A stretch of 33,432 nt of DNA from a virus, in the IMG/VR virus record IMGVR_UViG_3300025070_000129, positions 1 through 33,432 of that record; one strand, given 5' to 3'. Shown here one piece after another: positions 7,257 through 19,000 of this stretch (the stretch's first letter is position 1; each line of letters starts with the position of its first letter). A program made the position numbers and the translations under genes. Under the pieces are notes generated by a model that was not told the origin of the DNA, did no database searches, and saw only the letters and a program-made list of their open reading frames with translations.

Positions 7257-8183
7257 ATGGCATCACAGGAACAACTAATATTAGCACAGCTAGGTGCTGG
7301 GTCAGCAAACATTTTTAAGAAAAAAGCAGATAGTGGTTCTGGATTATTACAAGATTTAACTGCAAGTGCATTAGCAGTACAGTCATTTGATGAAGCTACA
7401 TACGCACTAGAAAAAGGTGTAGGAGGTTTTCAAGACAAATTTATGTCAGGTGACTATGCACGAAAAGGTGGATTGCTACAAAAAGTAGGTAGCACAGCTT
7501 TTGGTCCTTACAGTAAAGAATATTCACAAAGTTACTTTGCAGAAAAAAGAAAAACAGACCCTACTATAGCTAAAGAAATGGAACTATATAACCCAGATAC
7601 TGGTAAAGTAGAAACAGTTGATTTAAGTCAAAAAGTTTTTGATAACAAACCTGATAGACCAGACGTACAAAGAACAATGGGTTTGAGTGGAGTAGACCCA
7701 GCTACGCAAGAAGATTTAGCAGGAGATTTGCAAGTAGAAGAAGTTGGAGTAGATGTTAAAGCACCTATGAGGCCAGTTAAACCTTTTGTAGGTAACTTAC
7801 CAAGCTCTGATGAATTTTTAGATGATATGTATATGGGAGATGCACCAAAAAGACCTACTGTTCCAAATATTAGTGAAAAATCTGATGACATGGGACTGGC
7901 TAATCAACAATTATTATACGGTGGTTCAGCAGATTTATTTTTAGCAAATACTATAGATACTGGTTTAAGTTTAAGTGGAAATTATACAACACCTGCTTTT
8001 GCACAAAGCACTGGTGTTAATTTTTCAAATGTAGTTCCTAAAGCTTTACCGAATCAAGATGCAGTTAATGCAACAATTATGGGTGCTGGTGTTACAGGTT
8101 TTCAAACAGGTAGAAGTATGAATGAGATTACAGCTAAACAAGGGGAAATAAGATTAAATAATTTATTGGGGATAGTAAAATGA
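7257..8183 (+). CDS. Virion or internal structural protein of unknown function
   Basis: A 308-residue soluble protein with AGGAGGTAAGAT before its ATG. It has no recognisable enzyme motif. The N-terminus (LILAQLGAGSANIFKK) and the C-terminus (NATIMGAGVTGFQTGRSMNE) are Ala/Gly-rich and helix-prone; the middle is acidic, Pro-rich and probably extended (DVKAPMRPVKPFVGNLPSSD). Position between the nozzle candidate and a lysozyme-like protein, and an ATGA overlap with the next start, make it a likely internal virion or tail protein. The exact role is unknown. Confidence 0.65.
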   Translation: MASQEQLILAQLGAGSANIFKKKADSGSGLLQDLTASALAVQSFDEATYALEKGVGGFQDKFMSGDYARKGGLLQKVGSTAFGPYSKEYSQSYFAEKRKTDPTIAKEMELYNPDTGKVETVDLSQKVFDNKPDRPDVQRTMGLSGVDPATQEDLAGDLQVEEVGVDVKAPMRPVKPFVGNLPSSDEFLDDMYMGDAPKRPTVPNISEKSDDMGLANQQLLYGGSADLFLANTIDTGLSLSGNYTTPAFAQSTGVNFSNVVPKALPNQDAVNATIMGAGVTGFQTGRSMNEITAKQGEIRLNNLLGIVK

Positions 8184-8872
8184 ATGTATTAGATATTATA
8201 TCAGAAAATAGAGGAGAGCAACACGCACAAGTATTGCGTATGCACGGAGAAGAAGTTGCAAAAATAGAGTCTAACAATAGATTTAATGCAGTACAAAAAC
8301 AAAGAGATACCAATCAAACAAAAGGTCCTGGTAGAGGATTGTTTCAGTATGAAGTAGCAGAAAATGCTATGGGTGGAGCTAAAGGAAGTGGTGCTGCTAA
8401 AACTGCATTGACTAGGTATAAAACGTTTTATGAACATTATGGTCAAGAAATACCAGAACAATATAAAGAAGAACTAAATAGAGTTAATTCTGATAACCCT
8501 GATTTTTCTAAGTTATCAAGAGAGTTACAAGAAGAAATATTTTATGCAGATAAAGAAAGAGGTAAGATGCCATTAGATGAATTAGCTACAGGACAATTAA
8601 GTTTAAAAGATGCTTACGTAGATTATCATTGGATTGGAAATCGTTCATCTCAAGATTACGATTCTGAAAGAACAAGAGTTTCAACTCTGTATGAAAAAAA
8701 GATTGGACCAGTAGATGACATAGAGCCTATGAAGCCTACTATAAATAACAATGAAATGATAATACAAGAAGCTAAGAAAGCTGCTTCTAAAGTAGCAGGA
8801 ACAAGATTTAATGTTTTAAATGTAATGAAAGATTTGGGTCAAGTATTTGAACCATTTGAAAGGGAGGAATAA
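8180..8872 (+). CDS. Lysozyme-like virion protein (probable peptidoglycan-degrading ejection component)
   Basis: A 230-residue protein starting at an ATGA junction with a GGGGAT site. Residues 24-75 resemble the catalytic part of lytic transglycosylase or lysozyme folds: EEVAKIESNN with Glu30 as candidate acid, NAVQ, then GPGRGLFQYE (residues 49-58) and an Ala/Gly helix with R-Y. In phage proteins of this kind an E-S-N......G.GLFQ.E order marks the active-site cleft. The C-terminal 150 residues are helical and unassigned. Among ejection genes it would open the cell wall at infection (as T7 gp16 does). Loss of catalytic residues cannot be excluded. Confidence 0.55.
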   Translation: MNVLDIISENRGEQHAQVLRMHGEEVAKIESNNRFNAVQKQRDTNQTKGPGRGLFQYEVAENAMGGAKGSGAAKTALTRYKTFYEHYGQEIPEQYKEELNRVNSDNPDFSKLSRELQEEIFYADKERGKMPLDELATGQLSLKDAYVDYHWIGNRSSQDYDSERTRVSTLYEKKIGPVDDIEPMKPTINNNEMIIQEAKKAASKVAGTRFNVLNVMKDLGQVFEPFEREE

Positions 8873-9435
8873 TGCCAATCGCAGGAATTTTAACAGCTAT
8901 AGCTACAGGTTCAGCTAAATATAAAAAAGCTAAAAGAATAGGTAAAGCTATAAGCGGATTATCTGGTTTTTTTGGTAGTAGAAAAAAAAGAGCAGAAGAA
9001 AAACAAAAGTTAACAGACTTTAGTACTTTGTTAGGGGAGCAATATACTGCCCTAGAAGGCACAGTTGGTGATGTACAACAAGAGTTTCAACAAATGAGAG
9101 GCTTTCAATCAGAAGCACAAGGATTAGAACAGCAAGCTGCAGTAATGGGGTATGGTGCAAATCAACAACAAATGGCTGGACAAATAGGAATGACTGGTTT
9201 ATCTGGAAGTGGTGCAGCTCAAGAAACTATGCAACTTGCACAAAAAGAATTTGCTAATCAACAAATGGCTAGAAATTTACAAGCTCAAGAAACGCAGTTT
9301 AATTTAGGATTAAGAGAAGCTTCACGTATGCGTGATATACAAGCTGCAGGTTTTCAGTTAGATAGAGCAAGGGCAGAAAAAGGTTTAAGTAAGAAAAATT
9401 ATGGACAATCCTTAATGGATATGATGGAGGTATAA
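8872..9435 (+). CDS. Internal virion protein, gp14-like Gln-rich helical protein
   Basis: This 187-residue protein has a GGGAGG site and shares a base with the previous stop. It begins with a hydrophobic Ala/Gly segment (MPIAGILTAIATGSAKYKKA) and a basic hinge (FGSRKKRAEEKQK). The rest is helical and Gln/Ala/Met-rich (QQEFQQMRGFQSEAQGLEQQ, MAGQIGMTGLSGSGAAQETM), which is the composition of T7 gp14-type ejection proteins that insert in the outer membrane. That is a compositional match, not a homology claim. It lies directly upstream of two more internal-type genes. Confidence 0.6.
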   Translation: MPIAGILTAIATGSAKYKKAKRIGKAISGLSGFFGSRKKRAEEKQKLTDFSTLLGEQYTALEGTVGDVQQEFQQMRGFQSEAQGLEQQAAVMGYGANQQQMAGQIGMTGLSGSGAAQETMQLAQKEFANQQMARNLQAQETQFNLGLREASRMRDIQAAGFQLDRARAEKGLSKKNYGQSLMDMMEV

Positions 9436-9436
9436 A

Positions 9437-10036
9437 ATGGCAAGCAATGAAACAATAAAAAATTTAAGTACGCTTCTAGGTGCTTTAAGAGATTTTAATC
9501 AACCTCAAAGAGAACTAGATATGTATGCTAAAAAAAGATTAATAGATATGAATATTGAATCTGAGTTAGCAGAAATGAAAAGAATAGAAGCTGAAAAAGC
9601 AATGGATTTATTAGAACAAAAAAGAAGAATAAGTTTGGGGCCTGAAGTAATTCGTCGTAAATTAGAAGGAGATATTCCAGGAGTAAAAAGTACAATCGAA
9701 GAAGCTTCAGAGGAAATATATGGACCTATTAGAACATCTTTAGTTAAAAGTTTAGGAATAGGTGGACTTAGGCAATTACCTGGAACTGATTTTGATATAG
9801 AAGGATATGAAAGAGGAGAAGATATTGTGAATGCTTTAGATGTAGTAAGAGAAGCTGCTGCATCTTATCAACCTACTTTATCTCCAGAAGGTCAAGAAAT
9901 AGTAACAGATGAACAAGTTAGAGACTTTAATATGTATAAACAGTACTTGCAAGGATTAGATACTGAAAGATTAGATACTAACAATAGAGAGCAATATAAT
10001 CAGTTGTTAGACTATTTAAATATTTACGCCGATTAA
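9437..10036 (+). CDS. Helical internal virion protein of unknown function
   Basis: A 199-residue, mostly charged helical protein, with GGAGG seven bases before the ATG. Residues 30-75 are a coiled coil (MNIESELAEMKRIEAEKAMD), followed by a mixed domain (GIGGLRQLPGTDFDIEGYER) and a helical C-terminus ending DYLNIYAD. No family is recognised. The one-base spacing after the previous gene and the start of the giant gene one base later place it in the ejection-protein block. Confidence 0.65.
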   Translation: MASNETIKNLSTLLGALRDFNQPQRELDMYAKKRLIDMNIESELAEMKRIEAEKAMDLLEQKRRISLGPEVIRRKLEGDIPGVKSTIEEASEEIYGPIRTSLVKSLGIGGLRQLPGTDFDIEGYERGEDIVNALDVVREAAASYQPTLSPEGQEIVTDEQVRDFNMYKQYLQGLDTERLDTNNREQYNQLLDYLNIYAD

Positions 10037-10037
10037 A

Positions 10038-13000
10038 ATGAATAGAAATTTACTTTATTTACAAAGTTTATACAACTCTAAAACTATAAGTCAAGAAAGT
10101 TATATTGGAAGAGTGAATATGTTGTATTCTTCTAATCCTAAAAATTTTAATGAAGAAGATGTAGACTTTATTGAAAAACTAAATAAAGATGTTGGCGTAG
10201 ATTTTAATAGAGATATGGCTGCATCTGAATCTAATTTAGGTTCTGTGCTAAATCAATTTGCATCTGGTGTTGCTGAAGGTTTTACAACATTAGGTTGGGC
10301 AGAAGAAGCTGATACCACTACAGAAGGTATTGCTAATAAAGTAGGACACCTTGTAGGTTTTGCACCTGATATAATAAGTAGTGTATTATCTATGGGTGCT
10401 TTAGTACCAGGTATTGTTGCTAAAAGAGGTACTGCTAAGTTAGCTGTTAAGCGTGCAAGAGGAAGACCTACTAAAAAAGCTACTCAAGAAAGATTGCGTA
10501 TAGAAGAATCGGTAGCTAGAAACACAGCACTTGCAGAAAAAAGAAGTCAACCAGGTCGTAAGCTTACAGCTAATATGGGTAGTGCTGCTGCTAAAATACA
10601 GATAGGTGGGTTTAGACCATTTGCTAAAGCTATTGTAGATGAAGGTGCAGAAAAAGCTGCTAAGAAAGCTGGTAAAGAAGCAGTAGAAGAAATAACAGAT
10701 ATTAAAGGGTGGCAAATACGTTCAATACCAATGCGTATTGCAGATAAAGCTATTGATTCTGCTACTAACAAGATAGCTGATACTGGGTTATTATCACAAG
10801 GATTTTTTAACAAAGCATTATTTAAGAATGAACAATTCCAAAAAGTAGCTAGAGAATCTGCACATCTAGGTGTAGCTCTTGGTGCTAGTGCAGTATGGAA
10901 AGGACCAAAGGCTATAGCGGAATCTACATTTCATGGAGCATTGGCAGGAGCAGTTTTTGGTGGTATAGGTGAATGGGTAAATGTATCTAGGTTAATAGCT
11001 AATCCTAAAACAGAAAAGCTAGGTAAAGATTCTTTAAAAATTTTAATACAAAATAAACAAAAAGAAGAAATATTAAATGCTTTTGCTAGAGGTACTGTAG
11101 GTTCTGCATTTCAGGGTGGTATGTCTACTGTACAAGGAGCACCATTACCTGACCAAATGTATGAATACTTAATGGGATTCTTTTTTGGTGCACATACTAA
11201 ATCAGTAAATGAATTAAAACTAAGAAAAATTATTATGGAAAATCCTATGTTAGATGGTACTGCTAATATAGGTAGATATAAAAAACAAATAGAAGCTGTA
11301 AAAGAATATCAAGATGCACCTGCTGAAGTAAAACAAGAGTTTGAAAGACATATAGAAGTATTGTTTGAACAACAAGCTCAACAAAATCAACGTGTTATTA
11401 GCGGTAAAATAATAGATAGAGAAATAGAAAAAACAGCTAAAGAAGAAAATCTTGACGTCACTAAAGTTGAAGACCTTAAAAAAGCTACTGAAATAGTATT
11501 AGAAAATGACAAGGTAAAAGATTTACCTAATGTTGATAGAACTATATTTAAAGAAAAAATAGAATCAGATAAAGCATTTTTAAAAGAAATGGCTGAACAT
11601 AAAAAAGGCAGACAAGATGCCTTAAAAGAATTAAATGAACAACTATTGTCAGAACTAGGTATTGATTTTGCTAGTCTAGTTGAAGCTCAAAAGTCTAGTG
11701 ATATTGTTGACCCTATATCTATTAATCGTGCACTAGAAGGTGTATATAAAGAAATTAAAAACGATGCTAGATACGAAGGTTATTCCAGAGCAGATTTAAA
11801 AAGATTATTATTAAAGTCTGTTTATAACGCAAAAAGTTATACAGATTTTGTTAAAGAATTTAAATTAGTACATCCAGATTTTGAAGTAAAGTTTAATCAA
11901 GTAGGAGAAAATCCTTTAAGAACATTTTTTATAAGAACTAAAACTTACGCAGAAACATCTGAGGTAGGTGTACTAGCAGATGGTACGCTTAAAATGATTC
12001 GTAATGGTGCTAAAAATTTAGAGGTAGATGCTGATGGTAAAAACTTAGTAGCTAAAGAATCTCCTAATGGTATAGATGTACGTTATGGTAAAAATACTAG
12101 ATTGATTGTAAGACTGCTAGAAACAGAAGCTAATAGTAATAAGTATGAAGCACCATTAGATATGTTAAATCCTTCTGAAGCTATATCTAAATTACAAAAA
12201 CAATTATACAAAAAAGGATACTATATATATGGTGCACCTAAAGATAAAGGTACTATCATAGCACAAAAAATACCAGATGGTATTAATCCACAAACACCTA
12301 AAGGTAAAAAGTTTTTAGACATGATGGTAGACATACTACAATCTAAAGATATAGGTGTACCTAAAAAGTTTTTTAAGAAAAACAATGATAGATTGTATTC
12401 TGTATCTAATCTTATTTATAAATTAGTTGATAATGGATATTTAACTGGTACTGGTGAATCAAGAAAACAAATTACAGAAGCTGTAAATGAATTTAAAAAA
12501 GATGTTATAGATGGCAAAATTAATATAGACGTATTAAAAGAAGTTAAGTATGAACCTTTATATCAAGGTAAAGGGATACCAGTTCCTTCTGAAGCTATGG
12601 TAAAAGTCTTAGATAATCTTGGATACATAGATGGACAAGTTAAGGGCTATCTTAATCTGGTTGCTATTAAAGATAAAATTTTAAAACGTTATGACAAAGA
12701 ATACGAATCTGGTACTGATGGTGGATTAATTATAAGAGATGATGTATTTGATTTAATTACAGACGTATTTGGTATGTCTAAATTAAATGGTTTTGTTAAA
12801 CCTGTTGTAAGAGCTAGTGCTAGAAATGGTAAAGGTGAAATACGTGGTAAGGTTGGTGGATTTAGACCAGAGTCTGAAGGATTAAACAAGTTTATGGTTG
12901 ATAACAATATACATATGATGATGTATGGAAGTGGTTTAAAATCAAAAGGTAAGCTTGCGTTAAATGAATTAATAGATGGTAAAAACGATACGTGGTCATT

Positions 13001-16000
13001 AAAAGAATCTTTAGATATTGCAAAAATAAGAGCAGAAGAATTATTAATAAATCCTGATGTAAATGATTATGTATTTAAAAATCTTATTGAGATTAATGAA
13101 AGAGGTATGTTAAAAATATATAAACAACTTCTCGATAAGAATACTTTTCAAGATTTTCCTGTAGAATATTTTGATGCTATTGAAATACTAAAAGAAAAAA
13201 TGATGGTAGGTAATATAGAAGCTACTAAAAAGTTTATAGAAAGCGGACAAGACTTTGTAGAGTTTAGAGTTGATGATATAGCTATACAATCATTAGTTGA
13301 TTCTTTAATTGATAACCCTGTATCTTTAAAATCTAAAAAAATAATTAGAGATATATTAGAAAATACCAGGGAAGATGAAATAGATTTATCTGATAGTTCT
13401 AGTTTAGACCCTGCTGATTTAGTTGAGTTAGGTCTTACACCAGAAATATTAAAAAGAACTAATCATGCATTTAATACACAGCTTGAATACAAAAACTTTA
13501 TAAGCAATAAACTTGCTAGGTATATACTTAGTAGAGGTAATCAAATAAAAGTAAAGCATGGATTTAAAGCATACTCTGGATTATATACTCAGAAGATGCA
13601 AAAAGATTTTAATCTAAAAGATAATGAGTTTATGTTGGGTGAATCTATGCGTGATATGTTAATTACAGTAGAAGGAGTTAAAGAGCCTGTAAGACTTGAA
13701 GATGCTTTTGATACATTCCAAAAATTAAACTACAGGTCTAATAGAAAAGAGTATATGGCATACAAAGAAGCTTTGACTTATCTTATTATGAGAACACCTA
13801 ATAGTGGTAATGGTGGTGTACGTGCATTGCAGTTTGTTGGATTTAAAAAGAAAGGTGGATTTAACTTTTTTGCTAATGAATTAAATAGTGAATACCTTGG
13901 TGGTAAAGACAATGATGGTGATACTGTTACTGGATATCAATCACTACCAGGTGTTATGAAGAAGTCTTTTGCTAAAGATAATGTATTTTATGAATTGAAT
14001 GACGGTGATGTAAATAAACCTACTAAAGATTTAAAAGCTATGGAAGATAAATACAATCCTGGTAAAACTATAGCAGACACTAGGTATGGTATAGATTTTG
14101 GTAAAACTGAAACAAAAAAATCTTTTGGTGAACAATTAGGTGAAATGCTTAGTAGTGAAATGAGATTAAAAGCTGGTAAAGCTGCATACGAAGGTAAAAA
14201 AGCTGTTGGTACTATTGTTAATGCTACTACAGAATTTCAAATGATGTTTGATATGATTAAGAACAATGGTGGTGTTATAGAGTTAGGTAGTGGCTATCAA
14301 ATAAAAATTAGATTAGATGATTTTAACTTTTTAAAAGATGTAAGTTATGTTGGTATTAATACTGCAGTAGACTCTTCTGAGTATATATCTATAAGACCAG
14401 TTCGAAAAAATGTAGAACAAATGTTTCAAGACTTTTTTAAAGTAGAACTTCAAGGACAGGATGTAACTTCTGACTTAAGTTGGTACAAGTTTAAAAAAGA
14501 TGCTTCTACTATTATGCCAAGCTTTAGAAACTTTGCAAAAGCAATTAGTAGTAAAAAAGAAGTAACATTTAATTTAGATGGTGAACGTTCTTTATACGAA
14601 CAAGCAAACAATTTTATATTTGAATGGGGTAAGTTTGGTCAAAAGGGAGATACATATTCTAACTACTATTTACAAACAGCTAGAAAGATAGCTGACCTTG
14701 AAATGACCAATGATATCTTTAGCTTTGACTTTGCTAGACCAGCAGATATTGCAGTAGCATTACAACGTATATATAAAAACGTAAGAGGTAGAAAGGTATT
14801 TGAAGAGCTTGGTATTGCTGATTTATACAGAGATTTAAATCCAGAGTTTTTAGCAAATGAACTTACTGATGGTAAAAATATTAGAGGTAAAACAAATAAT
14901 CTTATAGGATTAGACTTGCTAACAAAACAAGCAGAGATTATAGTTGACTTGTTATCTATGGCAGGATATAGAAGAGAAGCTATTATGTCAGATTTAGAAC
15001 TTGTTGTAGCTAATACATTTAGTATTAAACAAAAAGGTTTAAACAAAATAGAATTAAGTAAAGAAATTATTGCAGCAAAAGAGGCATTAGCAAACACTAT
15101 AGAAGCTAAGTTAGGTAAGGGTAAAAAACTTACATCAAAATATAAGAAACAATTATTTAGATTTTATGACTTTGCTTTATTAGCACACCCAGTTGTTAAG
15201 CTATCTGCAAATCCAAAGCTTGGTATTAAAGTAAATAAAAAAGAAATTACATTAAACGAAGGATATGATTTAATTAGAGAATATCATAAAGAGATAGATA
15301 AATTAAATCCAGAAAGTAAGGACTTAGAATATAGTAATGAAATTAATGGTATTTTTAAAGACATTAGAACTATAGAAAATGCTATAGATGGTTTACAAGA
15401 GAAGCTTACATTTGAATCTCCTGCTATTGACCCTATGAATACTAGATTATTTTTTACTAAGATAGATAATATCTATAATAAAGCTGCTGAAATTAATGCA
15501 GGTAAAAATATAGAAGTAGAAGTAGAAACTGGTACTTCAAAAAAACCAACAAAAGAAAAATTAAAATTAGAAGATATAAATGAAGAGGTAGTAAAAGAAA
15601 TAGAAAAAGATACTGGTGAAAAAGTCAATGAAATAGAAGTTGAACGTGAAGTATATAAAAAAATAACAAGTATAGATTTTGATAAAGCTTTAAGCGATAC
15701 AAGTATAAACACATTTGGTAGAATACAATTAATGCGTTTGAAAAAGATGTTAAAAAATAATCCGCATTTAACTAGAACTATTGATGCACAATATGAAATG
15801 TTTTTACAAGGTACAGACTTTATGACATTTCAAATATCTAAAGAGTTTACTGATGCTACTGCTAAAGATTTGAAAAGATTTAATGATTACATGGAAAGCA
15901 TTATGGAACCTGGTGCTATTAAAAAATTTTTAACAAGAAAATATATTAAACAAGACCCAGATACTGGTCAGTATAAAGTTGTTGGTGCACCTGGTTGGGC

Positions 16001-19000
16001 TTCACATTTTATATCTAATACTTTAAAAAATCAATTAAAGTTTGCTGTAATGCAAGATGTAAACCCTGATTATCAAAAAATTAGAACAGTTGTTTTGGAT
16101 AAGAATGGTAATATAAAACTAAAAGATGGTGAAGTACCAATATCTACATTAGAATATAATACCAATTTAGCATTAGCTTTTCATAGATTAGGTAACTCTA
16201 AAGATAAAGATATACAAAATCAAATAGAAGAAACTTTACGATTAGTAAAACCAGAAGATTCTAAGCAAGCAAAAGATTTTAATTTGTTGTTTAAATATCT
16301 AATGTATTCAAGAGAATACAATAATGGTAAGTTTTATTCTGGAGTTAAAAATCAAGCACAAAAAGATAACATTACTGAAAAATATAATACCTTTAAAAAA
16401 GAATACGACAGAATGATTAAAGAAGGTTTAACATTTAAGTTTGAAGCTACTGGTGTAGAAAAAGGACAACGTATACGTAAAGGTGTAGAAGAAGTTGGCA
16501 ATATGGTAAATGATGCCTACACAAACTTAATGACGCAAGTGTTAAACGATGTTATTAAAAGTAGGCATTTGTTCTTAAAAGATAAATTAAAATCATTAGG
16601 TAAAAAAGTTAATGAATATAAAATACCTAAAAAGCTACAAAAACAAGAATCTAAAACTAATGTTGAAGAACAAATTAAATATGAAATTCAACAATTAGAA
16701 ATGACATTTTTAGATAAAAACGGATTGTTAAGTGATGCTACAAAAATTGATGCATTGTATGCAGGCTTAAGTGAATTAGTTATACGTAATCCAAGTCAAG
16801 CATTAACTAGACTACCTTCTATTACAGATGTAAACTTTTTTAGATACTATCAAAGATTAAACGACCATCTTTCAAGAAAGTTTCCTGAAATAAACTTTGA
16901 AAAACAATTAAGTAAAAAAGAATTTGAACTTGTAAAAACAGAAATAGAAGAATATAAAAAAATATTAAAGCCTAATAAGTCTATTAGTATTGGTAGATAT
17001 GAAGATTCTAAAGGAGTTGTTAGTCGTTTTGTACCACATACTGGAGGTTTTGATACTGTTCAAAGAGCTAAATTAAATGGAGAAGCTATTGATAAAATAA
17101 TAGAAGCAAAAATTAATAGAGTAACTAAAAACGAAAAATTATTAGCACGTATAGATACAAAGTTTGCTACCAGTGCTAGAACAGAAATAGATAAAGCACA
17201 AGCTATAAGTAGGTATAGAGAATATTTAAATAATAAATATGCAGGATATAGAACTAAAGGAGTTAATCCAGAAACAGACGTTCAAGAGTTAGCAGTAGTT
17301 GAAGATTTTACATTAACTAAACCTATGGACGTATTTAAAAGCAATGGTAATTTACGTTCACGTGGTTCTGAAGTTAGTTTACCTGAATGGAATGCAGGTT
17401 TAAGTCACGTAGAAAGTTACGTAGGAGCTCAATATAGAAATCTTTTAAATAGTAATCTTTCATTAAAAATTAATAGTAACATTAAACGTTTTGTTAAAAA
17501 GAATCCTTTTGGTACTGATAAAAATATTACAGAATCTTGGGCGTACTTTATGATGGATGTTGCTAAGAATCAAATGGGACTTCCTAGTTTACGTAACTTT
17601 GATATCCATGGTATTACTAAAGATGAGCTTGGATTATTAAAAAAATACATGAATAATAAAATGAAAAAAGAAGGATTAGGGCTGTCTACAAAAGATAAAG
17701 ATTTTCTAGCAAGAATAGAAGCTAATGTAGGTTTATCTGTTTTTCAAAAAGCAGAAATTAATACTTACATTAAAAAAGCAAATGAAAAGAAAACAATATC
17801 ACAAAAAGAAATACAACAAAAAGCTGAAAATATGGCTTACAATCTTAGGTTAAAAAATTTAAAAGATTTAGCACAAGGTAAAAATGTAAATAAAATAGGT
17901 AGATTCCATTCTGCTTATCAATTAATGACAGATGAATCTGTTGTTAACTTTACAGAAAAAATGGATAGAATCTTTGGTGGTAAATTACTTAAAGATGCTC
18001 CTACTGAACGTACAGCACGTGATAGATATATAGCTCAGTTAGGTCAAAAGTTTAATGCACTTGAAGGTCAATTTGAAATGATGTCATTATTGTTTCACCC
18101 TAAAACATTTTTAACTAACCTTTACGGTGGTTTTACTAATACCATTACAGATGTAGGACTAAAACCATTTACTGATGCTTTAAAAAACGAATGGTGGGAA
18201 GACAATGTATGGGGAGAAAATACTACCTATACAATACAAGACTCTGCTACTGGTAAAAAAATTAAAAGAACTATTAGAACTAGAAAAGATTGGGAAGAAT
18301 GGCAAGCGTTCATTGGTATTTTTGAAGATATGTTAATCAATGAAGCTGCTAAAGATGCACGATTCCAGAAACAAGGTTTAATTATTCCTTTTGAACAAGC
18401 AGCTAAAAGAATAAATACACTGATTGGTCAAAAAGGATTAAGAACAAATAAAAAACTAAAAGAGTTTGATGATTTTGCAGATTTAACATTAATGGAAGCA
18501 GCTAAAGAAGCTGGAGTATGGGATGCTTTAAAGAATACTGGTGCTACATTCATGCGAAGCTCAGAGTTTTTATTACGTAGTAGAACTTGGGATGCAGCAT
18601 ACATTAATGCTAGAAAGATATTAGGAGAGTTTGGTGAGTCATTACCATTTGATAGTCCTATACTTATTGAAATAGCTAACAGAACAGTAGAGTCATCTCA
18701 GTTTATTTATCATGCAACACAAAGACCTAACATAGCAAATACTTCATTAGGTAGAGTTATGACACGTTTCCATCCTTATGCTTGGAATAGTATTGGTAGA
18801 AGAATAAAAGCATATAAAGGTGGATTTGCAGAAGAGTGGTCTGGTGGACATAATACACAAAGAGCTCAAAGACAATTAACTGCAGACCTTATGTCTTTAG
18901 CATTAGCTAATATATTTGTTGCTAGTATATTTGATTATGCATTATCACCACCTATGAATTGGATGCAAGATACAGCATCATTACTATTTGGTGATAAAAA

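Noticed and set aside
13908-13922. DNDGD as a calcium-binding EF-hand or dockerin loop
   Set aside because: The loop consensus needs Gly at the sixth position and further acidic ligands; these are absent (Thr follows). The upstream R-x-P and GG context fits a polymerase loop better.
14666-15097. Open - strand frame of 143 codons inside the giant gene
   Set aside because: It is Ser/Leu/Ile-rich as expected from the reverse of AT-rich coding DNA, and the + strand gene is clearly real. The same holds for the other antisense frames.
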